Positions 35,498 to 44,398 of a stretch of 58,328 nt of DNA are shown here, in pieces. The translations under genes and the position numbers were made by a program. Every line of letters starts with the position of its first letter. Within the stretch, counting starts at the first letter, position 1. The notes under the pieces were generated by a model. The model saw only the letters and a program-made list of their open reading frames with translations, had not been told where the DNA came from and did no database searches. Source of the stretch: an uncultured bacterium (GTDB lineage: Bacteria > Cyanobacteriota > Vampirovibrionia > Gastranaerophilales > Gastranaerophilaceae); assembly GCA_949294335.1 (NCBI GenBank), contig CASFGO010000004.1:1-58328 (forward strand), read 5' to 3'.

Positions 35498-35577
35498 CCC
35501 CTATTTCCAAAATCAAAGTTTTATGATATCATTACCATACACGAAAAGAATGTACATTGCAATTAGAAGGTGAAAAA

Positions 35578-36165
35578 ATGTCAGATACAATTAATTTAGC
35601 AGATAACAATAATAACGAAAATCAAACATCATCTATTATGGTTCCTATTGATGACAAAATGGATGTAAGTGATTCTTCGCCTGATACTGTTGATGAATTA
35701 TCAATGGAATTAGCAACAATAAAACAACCTGCTAAAAGAATTGCTATAATTGGTTCAAGAAATCTTGCAATTACACATCAACAAATGATTGAAACATTAA
35801 CAACAGCACTTGTTGGCCAAGGTAATACCATCATTACTTCTGGTGGTTCATATGGAACAAATGCTGCTGCTATAAGAGGAGCAATGAAAGCAAATCCTCA
35901 AAAGTTAAAAGTTATTTTACCTCAAACTATAGGACAACAACCTAGTGATGTTCAAGATCAATTAATAGGTGTTCCTAATATTGTTGAGCATGCTGATAGA
36001 GCTATGATGACTCTAGCTGATGCTTCAAGAGTTTGCAACAGAGAAATTATTGATGATTGTAATCAATTAATTTGTTTCTTATCACATACTAGTAAAACCT
36101 TACATACTGCTATTGAATATGCAGAAGAAGGTCATAAAGTTGTAACTGTATTTTATTTAGATTAA
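35578..36165 (+). CDS. DprA/SLOG-like Rossmann protein
   Basis: 195 residues. After an Asn/Asp-rich N-terminus of about 45 residues, the Rossmann core has IAIIGSRNLAITHQQ, NTIITSGGSYGTNAAAIRGA and later CNREIIDDCNQLICFL and EYAEEGHKVVTVF. This matches DprA/Smf and related SLOG proteins, which bind nucleotides or DNA. It lacks extra DprA domains, so calling it DprA is not justified. The ATG at 35578 has GAAGGTG upstream; a longer frame would start at TTG. Confidence 0.6.
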   Translation: MSDTINLADNNNNENQTSSIMVPIDDKMDVSDSSPDTVDELSMELATIKQPAKRIAIIGSRNLAITHQQMIETLTTALVGQGNTIITSGGSYGTNAAAIRGAMKANPQKLKVILPQTIGQQPSDVQDQLIGVPNIVEHADRAMMTLADASRVCNREIIDDCNQLICFLSHTSKTLHTAIEYAEEGHKVVTVFYLD

Positions 36166-36168
36166 TTG

Positions 36169-37347
36169 ATGAGTATTATGGATTTAATTAAAAATTTAAC
36201 AGGGAAAGACCCTAAAGGTTATGAACCTGTTGCTTCACGTATTATTAATAATCCTGATGTGGAACTATTCAAAGAATTAGTCGCCAAAGATGATTTTTTG
36301 TTTGATTTTATTAAACAAAATGTTGCTCAAAGACTTGCTAAAGCTTGTAATGCAAATAATTTTAAAAATTTATTTCAATTTCTAAATATTTATTCTCCAT
36401 ATTATGATGAATTTATTTCATCGACATTAGCACAATATGCAGATAAAAATGTTGAAAATAAAATGCTTGAATACCTAAAAAATGGAACTGAAGCAGAAAA
36501 AACATATTCTGCAAGTTTCTTTTCTTATATTGAAAACAAATCAGCATTAGAAGATTTAAGAAAATATGCTTACTCACAAAACACGGATTTAGCGACAAAT
36601 TGCGCAAGAGCACTATCAAAATTAAATGATAAAGAATCATATAATCAAGCAATTCAAAAATTAAATTCTCAAGACAGCTTTGAACAATATGCAGCAGTAA
36701 AATTTCTAGTTAATTATCAAGATACAAGCGCATTAAAAGATTTATTTAAAACAATGAAAAATTCAGCAATGGCTGAAAATATTGCAGGTGAAATACCTTT
36801 TTTAACTCCACTAATATCACTTTTAAATACTGATTTTAATGATGATACAATTTTAGCTTTTTGCTATATTTTAAATGGTTTAGTAGAACTTATTCCAATA
36901 GCACAAATTATTGATTACGAATTCTATAATATGATAGATACGATGATAAAAGCATCTCCATCAGGCCCTATTGCAATCGCACTACAATTAGCAAAAGAAA
37001 AATTTAATCTTTTTATTGAAAATGAAGAATATTTATTTGATGAAGATAAGAATACTAAAAATGAAGTTAACGATATAAGTATCTTGTTAAATTCTATTAA
37101 TATGAATAAATATACCTCATTTATATATGAAGAACTTTATGAAGAAAGTGATTTCATATATTTTGCAATGGAACTAATCAAAGACAAAGACAGTATTGCA
37201 TCTTTATTAAGTGGCGAAAATCAAACTGTAATTTTGAAAGCAATGACAATTTTAAAATCAATGAATTGTTTAACTGATGAATATAAACAAGAAGGTTTAT
37301 CTAATATTACAGATGAAAATATTAAATTTGTTGCACAAGCTCTTTAA
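36169..37347 (+). CDS. HEAT-like repeat protein
   Basis: About 392 residues, all helical in appearance, with repeated two-helix units (for example NKSALEDLRKYAYSQNTDLATNCARALSKL and YAAVKFLVNYQDTSALKDLFKTM). This fits HEAT/armadillo-like repeats that act as protein scaffolds. It starts a few bases after the SLOG gene and is probably co-transcribed with it. No signal peptide. Function unknown. Confidence 0.65.
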   Translation: MSIMDLIKNLTGKDPKGYEPVASRIINNPDVELFKELVAKDDFLFDFIKQNVAQRLAKACNANNFKNLFQFLNIYSPYYDEFISSTLAQYADKNVENKMLEYLKNGTEAEKTYSASFFSYIENKSALEDLRKYAYSQNTDLATNCARALSKLNDKESYNQAIQKLNSQDSFEQYAAVKFLVNYQDTSALKDLFKTMKNSAMAENIAGEIPFLTPLISLLNTDFNDDTILAFCYILNGLVELIPIAQIIDYEFYNMIDTMIKASPSGPIAIALQLAKEKFNLFIENEEYLFDEDKNTKNEVNDISILLNSINMNKYTSFIYEELYEESDFIYFAMELIKDKDSIASLLSGENQTVILKAMTILKSMNCLTDEYKQEGLSNITDENIKFVAQAL

Positions 37348-37348
37348 T

Positions 37349-37543
37349 TTATATTCCTAATTCTAATTCCATATCATTAATATCATTTTTTACTTTTAAA
37401 ATTTCACTCAAAATTATTTGAGCTAAATTAGCACTATCAAATTTTTTAATATTTTGTCCATCTCTAATTATTTCTAATAATATTCTTGATAAACTTTCAA
37501 TAACATTTAATTGAGAACTTAAATTCAATAATCTTTCTTCCAT
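37349..37543 (-). CDS. small helical protein
   Basis: 64 residues, two amphipathic helices with heptad-like Leu/Ile spacing (LLNLSSQLNVIESLSRILLEII and LAQIILSEILKVKNDINDM). AAGGA eight bases before the ATG supports translation. It ends one base after the convergent HEAT gene. No family recognised. Confidence 0.55.
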   Translation of the reverse strand: MEERLLNLSSQLNVIESLSRILLEIIRDGQNIKKFDSANLAQIILSEILKVKNDINDMELELGI

Positions 37544-37623
37544 TCTTAATTCCTTGTAAGTTTATAAATTGTACTAAAATAGTAACACATGGCAGAATAA
37601 ATTACAATACGAATTTAATATAT

Positions 37624-38169
37624 TTACATATTTTTATCTAAATACATTTTATTATATCTTGTTTCAGATTCATCTTGTTTAAAACCAATCTTTTTATAAA
37701 ACTCAATTGCAAAATTTGATGAATAAAGCATCAATCTCTTATTCGGATAAAGTTTTAATATTGTATCTATTATTGAAGAACCAATATTTTTATATTCTCT
37801 TTCAGGATTTGAATAATTTTGAGTAGGCAAAACTTGTAGATAATTTATTTCATTATAATGCACATCTGGTTCTACCTGAACTAATCCTAATATTTGTTCA
37901 GAATCAAGCTTATTAAAATCTTTTGTCTGAGTAGTTAACGCATAATACTGTTTAAACTTGGAATTTAAGCCATATACATTATCTAAACTTGCATTATCAG
38001 AAATATCAGAGAAATAAGTTTTTCTACCCCACATATAATCTAACTCTTTTAATGCAATTATATCTGACATATTTTTCGTATCGATTTGAACAAAAGATAA
38101 TGAACAAGGTTTATTGTTCCTTTTTACTTGAGAATCACATATATAATTAGCCTTAAATGATATATTCAT
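37624..38169 (-). CDS. GNAT-like protein with N-terminal ISFKA motif (array member 4)
   Basis: About 181 residues opening MNISFKANYI. It shares with the other members SFVQIDTKNMSDIIALKELD, YYALTTQTKDFNKLDSEQILGLVQV, INYLQVLP, and AIEFYKKIGF. The start at 38169 is preferred: it has GGAG nine bases upstream, keeps the family N-terminus, and overlaps the upstream gene's stop as TAATG, so the two are translationally coupled. Predicted GNAT-like fold; activity unknown. Confidence 0.6.
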   Translation of the reverse strand: MNISFKANYICDSQVKRNNKPCSLSFVQIDTKNMSDIIALKELDYMWGRKTYFSDISDNASLDNVYGLNSKFKQYYALTTQTKDFNKLDSEQILGLVQVEPDVHYNEINYLQVLPTQNYSNPEREYKNIGSSIIDTILKLYPNKRLMLYSSNFAIEFYKKIGFKQDESETRYNKMYLDKNM

Positions 38170-38762
38170 TATTTCTTTCTCCATATAAAATAGGCAGGAT
38201 AAAATATTGATTTACGAGAAAAACCATTCTTTTTATAAAAACCTGTTGCACTATCAACAGAAACCAAATCTAAAGATTTATCAGTATGTTTTTTTAACGA
38301 ATCAAGTATAGCTGCTCCAACTCTTTTAAAAAATGGTAACTTTTTATTTGAATCTGATTTATTTGAAAATAATTTAGATAACCAAGATTTAGGTTTTCCA
38401 CTTATATAATCAGGATTAACTTGCAAAAATTCAATTCTATTTGTTTTTTCGCATTTATTCATTTCAACAACACCAAGAACTTTTTTATAATCAAGTTTAT
38501 CAAAACTGTCTTGCTGTGAAGTTAACGCATAAAATTTTTTATTTTTATCTTCACAAAACGAAGAGCAAAAAGCAGAATTATAAATTATGTCATTAAAATT
38601 ACCATTCCAAGTAGTTCTAATTTTATTTAACATATCTAAATCCGAAGCATCTTTAGGATTAAGTTCAACAAAAGATGCTTGGAAATCATTGTAATGTTGT
38701 CCATCCAACTTCTTTATATTTGTGGGGTTAATAAATGATCCTTTAAAACTAATTTGAGCCAT
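38169..38762 (-). CDS. GNAT-like protein with N-terminal ISFKG motif (array member 3)
   Basis: 197 residues opening MAQISFKGSFINPTNIKK. Shared blocks are ASFVELNPKDASDLDML, FYALTSQQDSFDKLDYKKVLGVVEM, IEFLQVNP and ATGFYKKNGF. A Lys/Ser-rich insert (KPKSWLSKLFSNKSDSNKK) is extra compared with members 1 and 4. It has its own TAGCAA box in the 41-base gap after member 2 and no Shine-Dalgarno site. Confidence 0.6.
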   Translation of the reverse strand: MAQISFKGSFINPTNIKKLDGQHYNDFQASFVELNPKDASDLDMLNKIRTTWNGNFNDIIYNSAFCSSFCEDKNKKFYALTSQQDSFDKLDYKKVLGVVEMNKCEKTNRIEFLQVNPDYISGKPKSWLSKLFSNKSDSNKKLPFFKRVGAAILDSLKKHTDKSLDLVSVDSATGFYKKNGFSRKSIFYPAYFIWRKK

Positions 38763-38796
38763 ATTTTAATAAAACAAGTAAATTTATTTTTTGCTA
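38763..38796 (-). promoter_or_regulatory. TAGCAA-type promoter box, array member 3
   Basis: TAGCAA (38791-38796, minus strand), 28 bases to the ATG, with TACTTGTTTTA at the same offset as in the 32896-32929 box. It sits directly after the stop of array member 2, so the array has an internal promoter. Confidence 0.65.
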
Positions 38797-38803
38797 GAAT
38801 TTT

Positions 38804-39424
38804 TTAGTTAATTACTATTTTTTTTACCCAAGTAACATGATTTGGGAATAAAAAGTTTGTTTTCTCAAATCCATTTTTCTTAAAAAAGCTCATTTCATTA
38901 TCCGTAGCATAAAAACTTAATGATTTATCTGAAATATTTTTTATTGAATTTAAAATAGATGTTCTTATACCTTTATACTCATTTTCTGGAACATCTAAAT
39001 TATTTTTTTTACCGGTCAATAAAGTCAAAACCTTTTTCATAACCTTTCCCATTGGTTTTTGAGTTATATTATCAGGATGCACTTGTAAAAAGTTAATATA
39101 GTTTTCTTCAGGACCTTTTGTCATTTCGACTAAACCCAAAACCTTTTCTGGCTCCATTTTATGAAAATCTTTTTTCTGAGAAGTTAATGCGAAATACATT
39201 CTATTATCATTTGAATTTTTTGAAGAAACTACAGCATCATCACAAAGAGCATAATTACTCGCACCCATCCAAGAATGTTCTAGGTCTTTAAATATTGATA
39301 AATCTTGCTTATCTTTTGGATTTAACTCAACAAAAGAAGCTTTATATGGTTTATACTCATTACCTTCTCTATGTTTTATATTTACATTATTAACAAAAGA
39401 ACCTTTAAAACTAGCTGAATTCAT
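38804..39424 (-). CDS. GNAT-like protein with N-terminal SFKG motif (array member 2)
   Basis: 206 residues opening MNSASFKGSFVNNVNIK. The family blocks are present: ASFVELNPKDKQDLSIF, MYFALTSQKKDFHKMEPEKVLGLVEM, INFLQVHP, and MSFFKKNGF. It starts 15 bases after member 1, with AAGAGG upstream and no TAGCAA box of its own, so it is read from member 1's promoter. Confidence 0.6.
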   Translation of the reverse strand: MNSASFKGSFVNNVNIKHREGNEYKPYKASFVELNPKDKQDLSIFKDLEHSWMGASNYALCDDAVVSSKNSNDNRMYFALTSQKKDFHKMEPEKVLGLVEMTKGPEENYINFLQVHPDNITQKPMGKVMKKVLTLLTGKKNNLDVPENEYKGIRTSILNSIKNISDKSLSFYATDNEMSFFKKNGFEKTNFLFPNHVTWVKKIVIN

Positions 39425-39439
39425 ATAACTAACCTCTTT

Positions 39440-39985
39440 TTAAGCATTCCAAACATAATCTAATTTGTCCAATGATTCCGGATCAATATAAAATCCATTT
39501 TTTTGATAAAAATATTTTGCAGAAAATACAGAATGTAATTTCATTGGTTTTGAAGAATAAATATTTTTTAAAGAATCAATTATTCTAGTTCCAACTTTTT
39601 TATGTTCAGGACGACCAAATTGATAAGCTTGATTTTCTGGATTAACTTGTAAAAAAATAAGTTTATTAGAATCTTTATTTTCTTGAATTTCAACTATACC
39701 TAATACGCTGTCTGGCTTCACATATTCAAAATTCTTATCTTGTAATGTTAAGCCATATACATGTTTATCACTTCTTTTGAAATCATCGGACTTAAAATCA
39801 TCTTTTATATCACAGGCGTAACAATCCCCCCATAAATCACTAACTTCTTTCAAAGTAAATATATCTTTTTTATCGTCAGGGTTAAACTCTACAAAACTTG
39901 CATTACAAGGTTTATAATTTGAGCCGACACGTTTTTGAACTTGTACTGTATTTATATAATTAGCTTTAAAATTTATATTTACCAT
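39440..39985 (-). CDS. GNAT-like protein with N-terminal INFKA motif (array member 1)
   Basis: About 181 residues opening MVNINFKANYINTVQVQK. Family blocks: ASFVEFNPDDKKDIF, VYGLTLQDKNFEYVKPDSVLGIVEI, IFLQVNP, VGTRIIDSLK and AKYFYQKNGF. The ATG at 39985 (not one at 40006) keeps the family N-terminus and sits 29 bases from a TAGCAA box. First gene of the array, directly downstream of the sigma-factor gene on the same strand. Confidence 0.6.
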   Translation of the reverse strand: MVNINFKANYINTVQVQKRVGSNYKPCNASFVEFNPDDKKDIFTLKEVSDLWGDCYACDIKDDFKSDDFKRSDKHVYGLTLQDKNFEYVKPDSVLGIVEIQENKDSNKLIFLQVNPENQAYQFGRPEHKKVGTRIIDSLKNIYSSKPMKLHSVFSAKYFYQKNGFYIDPESLDKLDYVWNA

Positions 39986-40020
39986 ATTAATTTTAAAACT
40001 AAACATATTTTTTTTTGCTA
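39986..40020 (-). promoter_or_regulatory. TAGCAA-type promoter box, array member 1
   Basis: TAGCAA (40015-40020, minus strand) followed by an A tract, then GTTTAGTTTTA at the common offset and AAATTAAT just before the ATG. Confidence 0.6.
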
Positions 40021-40132
40021 AAAGAATGGCGTAAATTTATAAATTTACGCCATTTTAAATATATAGATAAGTGATGAGATTAGTCTAATGTATTAATTTG
40101 TTTACTTTATGTTCTAAGGTCTTTTTCAATCC

Positions 40133-41035
40133 CTAGTCAACATAACAGCTTAGTAAAGTATTATTCTTCATCTTCTTCAAAGCACGCAATTCAGTTTGGC
40201 GAATACATTCTTTAGTAACACCATAAATGTTTCCGATTTCTTCTAATGTTCTGCGTGTAATATCTCCCAATCCGTAGCGCATCTTAACGATTGCTTGTTC
40301 TCTATCTTTTAATGTTGAAATCACAATTTCTAAATCTTTTTTAAGATTTTCTGCTTCAACACTTAAAGAAACATCAGCTTTAGTATCTTCTAAAATATCT
40401 GCAACGTTAAGTTCTTTTCCATTCTGACACTCCATACTTCCTTCAATTGATATTGTTTTTGAATATGCTGATAAGAATGTATCAAGCTTATCTTCAGAAA
40501 TATTCATTTTTTCAGCAACATCTTTATTTTTAACCTGACAGTTATATTTTCTTTCCATTTCAGATTTAATTTTTGAGAATTTTGATAAAGTTTCTTGAAT
40601 ATATACAGGTATTTTCATACTATGAGATTGTTCTGAAATAGCCTTAAACATAGCTTGCTTAATCCACCAAGTTGCATATGTTTGGAATTTATATCCTAAT
40701 TTCCAATTAAATTTATCAACTGCAACCATTAAACCTAAATTACCTTCTTGAATCAAATCAATTAGTGGTAATGATGACATATGAATAGCTTTTTTAGCTA
40801 CAGTTACTACTAATCTTAAATTTGATTGAATTAATGTTTTTTTAGCTTCTTCATCACCAGCTTTTGCTTTTCTTGCTACTTCTTTTTCTTCTTCTGCAGA
40901 TAATTGAGGGAATTTTGAAATATCTCTAATATAACGAGATAAATCTGAATCTGAACAAGCTTTTAATACTAAATTCTTTGAAGGGTTACTGTTTGATTTG
41001 TTAGTTTTCTTCATTTTAATAGGGTAATCTGACAT
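40133..41035 (-). CDS. alternative sigma-70 family factor (RpoD/SigA-like, no region 1.1)
   Basis: About 300 residues. After a basic N-terminus, region 1.2 is DSDLSRYIRDISKFPQLSAEEE. Region 2 contains NLRLVVTVAKKA, DLIQEGNLGLMVAVDKFNW and FQTYATWWIKQAMFKAI. Region 3 is degenerate (VPVYIQ-like IPVYIQETLSKF...). Region 4 has LEEIGNIYGVTKECIRQTELRALKKM, the -35-binding helix-turn-helix. It resembles a group 2 factor; the helix residues GVTKECIRQTE differ from housekeeping GVTRERIRQIE, suggesting an altered -35 preference. The ATG at 41035 has AAGGAG upstream. Direct repeats and a palindrome lie in its upstream region. Its position just above the GNAT-like array is suggestive. Confidence 0.8.
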   Translation of the reverse strand: MSDYPIKMKKTNKSNSNPSKNLVLKACSDSDLSRYIRDISKFPQLSAEEEKEVARKAKAGDEEAKKTLIQSNLRLVVTVAKKAIHMSSLPLIDLIQEGNLGLMVAVDKFNWKLGYKFQTYATWWIKQAMFKAISEQSHSMKIPVYIQETLSKFSKIKSEMERKYNCQVKNKDVAEKMNISEDKLDTFLSAYSKTISIEGSMECQNGKELNVADILEDTKADVSLSVEAENLKKDLEIVISTLKDREQAIVKMRYGLGDITRRTLEEIGNIYGVTKECIRQTELRALKKMKNNTLLSCYVD

Positions 41036-41050
41036 ACATAAACTCCTTAA

Positions 41051-41095
41051 TACACTATACACTATCTTTCATATTTAATTTTGGGGTACACTATC
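41051..41095 (-). promoter_or_regulatory. three TACACTAT direct repeats upstream of sigma factor
   Basis: TACACTAT occurs at 41051-41058, 41058-41066 and 41087-41095 (the last two as TACACTATC). They are 16-60 bases before the sigma start. Iterated binding sites for a regulator are the likely meaning. Confidence 0.55.
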
Positions 41096-41143
41096 CTTTT
41101 GAGCAAAATTCTTTATACACAGCCTTTAAAAATTAGCTCTCGA

Positions 41144-41160
41144 TATATACTCAGTATATA
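41144..41160. promoter_or_regulatory. perfect palindrome between sigma factor and pnp
   Basis: TATATACT, a central C, and AGTATATA form a perfect eight-base inverted repeat. It lies 109-125 bases before the sigma start in the divergent region with pnp. Confidence 0.5.
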
Positions 41161-41172
41161 CTAAAATATATA

Positions 41173-41199
41173 CATTTGTCAACCTTTTGTTTACAAATG
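41173..41199. promoter_or_regulatory. inverted repeat in the sigma/pnp divergent region
   Basis: CATTTGT (41173-41179) and ACAAATG (41193-41199) are a seven-base inverted repeat. Candidate operator; weak on its own. Confidence 0.3.
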
Positions 41200-41314
41200 T
41201 TTACATTAATCACTAGGAGATTTTAATATTTATAGTATAATAAAATGGTAAGAAATAAAGTAATAGTAAATAGTTTCGGCTATCGAGCAGTCGAAAGAAA
41301 GAAGGTAAGGTAAA

Positions 41315-43456
41315 ATGATACCAGAAACAAAAAGTATGAGCCTAGAAATTGGCGGTAAAACAGTAACGATTGAGACAGGAAAGTATGCTCAATCAACCAA
41401 TGGTAGTGTAACTGTAAGATGCGGAGACACTATGTTATTTGTTCATGCTGTAGTAAGTAAGGAACCAAGAGTTGGGATAGATTTTTTCCCTTTATTAATT
41501 GATTATGAAGAAAGAATGTCTGCAATAGGTAGAATACCAGGAGGATACAATAGATCTGAAGGTAAAGCAAGCGACAAAGCTATTTTAGTATCAAGATTAA
41601 TTGATAGACCTATCAGACCATTATTCCCTAAAGGATATAGAAATGATATTCAAATAGTAGCTCAATTATTCAGCTATGACCAAGAAAATCAACCTGACAC
41701 ATTAGCAATGTTAGGTGCTTCTTGTGCATTAATGTTAACAGGAGCTCCATTTGAAGGACCTATTGGTGCTGTAAGAGTTTCAAAAGATGAAAATGGTAAT
41801 TTCATTGCAAACCCTACACATCAACAAGCTAAAAATTCTGATTTAGATATTGTTGTTGCCGGTACTCATGATTCAGTAATCATGGTTGAAGCAGGATGTA
41901 ACTTCGTTTCAGAAGATGACATTATGGCAGCAGTTGAATTCGCACAAGGCGAAATCAGAAAACAATGTGATGCACAAGTAGAATTTGCAAAACAATGTGA
42001 AGTTGTTAAAGAAGAATTTGTTAATCCTTATGACACATCAGAAATTAAACAAATTATTGATGAAACAGCTCATGATATGATTTTTGATGCTTATCATAAC
42101 TTTGATAGAGAATATAGACAAAACAAATTAGAAGAAGCTAAAAATCTTGTAAAAGAAAAAATTGATGCACTTCCAGAAGATCATGCAATAAAAACAATGA
42201 TGGAAGAAACAGGAATTGATTTTGTTGCAGAAGAATTTAAAGCAGCTGAAAAGAAAATCATGAGAGCAATGATTTTAGATGAAAACGTTAGAGCAGACGG
42301 AAGAAAACCAACTGAGGTTAGACCTATCTGGTGTGAAGTTGGAGTTATTCCAAGAGCTCACGGTTCTGCAGTATTCACAAGAGGTCAAACTCAAGTATTA
42401 TCAGTTGCAACTTTAGCAGGTCCAGCTATGAAGCAAGAACTTGACGGAGTTGATCCACAAACTGAAAAAACTTATATGCACAAATATATCTTCCCTGGAT
42501 TCTCTGTTGGTGAAGTAAAACCTTTAAGAGGACCTGGAAGAAGAGAAGTTGGACACGGAAACTTAGCAGAAAGAGCTAATGTTCCTGCTTTACCTTCACA
42601 AGAAGAATTTGGTTATACAATCAGAGTTACATCTGACGTATTAGAATCAAACGGTTCAACATCAATGGCATCTACTTGCGGTTCATCAATGGCATTAATG
42701 AATGCAGGTGTTCCTGTAAAATGTATGATTGGTGGTGTTGCAATGGGTATGATTACTGAAGAAGGTAGAGAACCTGTTGTATTAACAGATATACAAGGCA
42801 TTGAAGACTTCCTTGGAGATATGGACTTCAAAGTAACAGGTAATGATACAGGTATTACTGCACTTCAAATGGATATGAAAGCTAAAGGTATTGCAAATGA
42901 TACTTTAAGACGTGCTTTACAACAAGCAAAAGAAGGCAGACTTCATATCTTAGGCGAAATGAGAAAAGCAATAACAGAACCTGGACCAATGTCACCATTT
43001 GCACCAAGCATATCAACAATGACAATTCCTGCTGAAGACATCGGAATTGTTATCGGGCCTGGCGGAAAACAAATTAGAGCAATCATTGATGCTTCAGGTG
43101 CTGAAATTGATATCCAAGATAACGGAGTTGTTACAATTACTTCTAATGACCAAGAAGGTGCTGAAATCGCTAAGAAAATGATTAGAGATTTAACCTTCAA
43201 ACCTGAAGTTGGAATGATTTTAAAAGGTAAAGTTGTAAGAATTATACCTATTGGAGCTTTCGTTGAATTAGGCGGCGGTAAAGATGGTATGGTTCACATT
43301 TCACAAATTTGCCAAGAAAGAATTGAAACTATTGAACCTCATGTTAATATTGGCGATGAAGTTATCGTTAAAATTATCAAAATTGACGATAAAGGCAGAG
43401 TTAATTTAACAATCAAGGGTGTTTCTGAAGAAGAAAAAGCTCAGTTCAATTCTTAA
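41315..43456 (+). CDS. pnp: polynucleotide phosphorylase
   Basis: 713 residues, the phosphorolytic 3'-5' exoribonuclease of RNA decay. Two RNase PH domains (about 1-220 and 310-550) are separated by the all-alpha linker. The second includes RGQTQVLSVATL and LRGPGRREVGHGNLAERA. A KH domain (about 560-620, IGIVIGPGGKQIRAI) and S1 domain (625-700, VGMILKGKVVRIIPIGAFVEL) follow. GAAGGTAAGG lies before the ATG. Single-gene unit with a terminator at 43476-43512. Confidence 0.97.
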   Translation: MIPETKSMSLEIGGKTVTIETGKYAQSTNGSVTVRCGDTMLFVHAVVSKEPRVGIDFFPLLIDYEERMSAIGRIPGGYNRSEGKASDKAILVSRLIDRPIRPLFPKGYRNDIQIVAQLFSYDQENQPDTLAMLGASCALMLTGAPFEGPIGAVRVSKDENGNFIANPTHQQAKNSDLDIVVAGTHDSVIMVEAGCNFVSEDDIMAAVEFAQGEIRKQCDAQVEFAKQCEVVKEEFVNPYDTSEIKQIIDETAHDMIFDAYHNFDREYRQNKLEEAKNLVKEKIDALPEDHAIKTMMEETGIDFVAEEFKAAEKKIMRAMILDENVRADGRKPTEVRPIWCEVGVIPRAHGSAVFTRGQTQVLSVATLAGPAMKQELDGVDPQTEKTYMHKYIFPGFSVGEVKPLRGPGRREVGHGNLAERANVPALPSQEEFGYTIRVTSDVLESNGSTSMASTCGSSMALMNAGVPVKCMIGGVAMGMITEEGREPVVLTDIQGIEDFLGDMDFKVTGNDTGITALQMDMKAKGIANDTLRRALQQAKEGRLHILGEMRKAITEPGPMSPFAPSISTMTIPAEDIGIVIGPGGKQIRAIIDASGAEIDIQDNGVVTITSNDQEGAEIAKKMIRDLTFKPEVGMILKGKVVRIIPIGAFVELGGGKDGMVHISQICQERIETIEPHVNIGDEVIVKIIKIDDKGRVNLTIKGVSEEEKAQFNS

Positions 43457-43475
43457 TTAACTAATTAGATATAGT

Positions 43476-43512
43476 AAAGAGGTGGAATAGATTATTTCAC
43501 CTCTTTATTTTA
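43476..43512 (+). terminator. pnp terminator
   Basis: AAAGAGGTG and CACCTCTTT (43476-43484 and 43498-43506) pair, followed by ATTTTAT. The next gene starts 20 bases later. Confidence 0.75.
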
Positions 43513-43525
43513 TAAGGAGAATATT

Positions 43526-44398
43526 ATGGATTTTGTTATTGATAAAAAAAAATGTATTCATTGCGGACAATGCATTAAAGACTGTGTATCAGGAATTATT
43601 GAATTTAATGAAGAAAACTATCCTTATATTACAGATGAAAACCGTTGTATTAAATGCCAACATTGTTTAGCTGTTTGTCCAACTGGTGCATTAAAAATCT
43701 TTAATAAAAATCCTGAAGATTCTGAACTTGCTAATAATTTCCCAACAGATGAACAATTATTGAATCTAATTAAATCAAGAAGAAGCTATAGACATTATAA
43801 ACCTGAAAATATCCCTAAGGATTTGATGGATAAATTAAAAAATATGTTAAAATATCCACCAACAGGTTGCAATTTTCATAAACTACACTTTTCAATAATT
43901 GAAGATATTGAAATTATGGATAAGTTTAGAGATATGACAAATAGTAAAATTAAAAAACTATTCTCAACAAAACAATTATCTTCAATAGTTAATAAATTTT
44001 CTAAATACAAAGATGCATTTCTAAATGGAGAGGATGTTATATTTAGAGATTGTCCTCACATGATTGTTGTATCTTCTCCAATTAATGCACCATGCGCCCC
44101 TGAAGATGCGATTATTAATTTAAGTTATTTTGAGCTTTATGCTCAAAGCTTAAATATAGGAACATTATGGTGTGGATTTGCAGAAATTTGCTTAAAAGTA
44201 TTTCCTGATTTATGTGAATATTTAGAAATACCAGATGGCTATAAACCTATGTATGTAATGTTATTTGGGCTACCTGATATTCATTACACAAGAACTGTTC
44301 AACCGGAAGAATATCAAATTACATCTGTAAATGATAAACCAATAAAAATGAATTTCATAAAAAAATTAAAAAGATATTTTTGGAACTTTATAAGATAG
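43526..44398 (+). CDS. ferredoxin-nitroreductase fusion protein
   Basis: 290 residues. N-terminal two-[4Fe-4S] ferredoxin domain: CIHCGQCIKDC and CIKCQHCLAVCPTGAL within 1-60. Then a nitroreductase domain (about 75-270) with LIKSRRSYRHYKPENI and an FMN-binding pattern. Such fusions are oxidoreductases of anaerobes; substrates vary. AAGGAGA precedes the ATG. The stop codon TAG overlaps the TAGCAA box of the next gene. Confidence 0.88.
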   Translation: MDFVIDKKKCIHCGQCIKDCVSGIIEFNEENYPYITDENRCIKCQHCLAVCPTGALKIFNKNPEDSELANNFPTDEQLLNLIKSRRSYRHYKPENIPKDLMDKLKNMLKYPPTGCNFHKLHFSIIEDIEIMDKFRDMTNSKIKKLFSTKQLSSIVNKFSKYKDAFLNGEDVIFRDCPHMIVVSSPINAPCAPEDAIINLSYFELYAQSLNIGTLWCGFAEICLKVFPDLCEYLEIPDGYKPMYVMLFGLPDIHYTRTVQPEEYQITSVNDKPIKMNFIKKLKRYFWNFIR

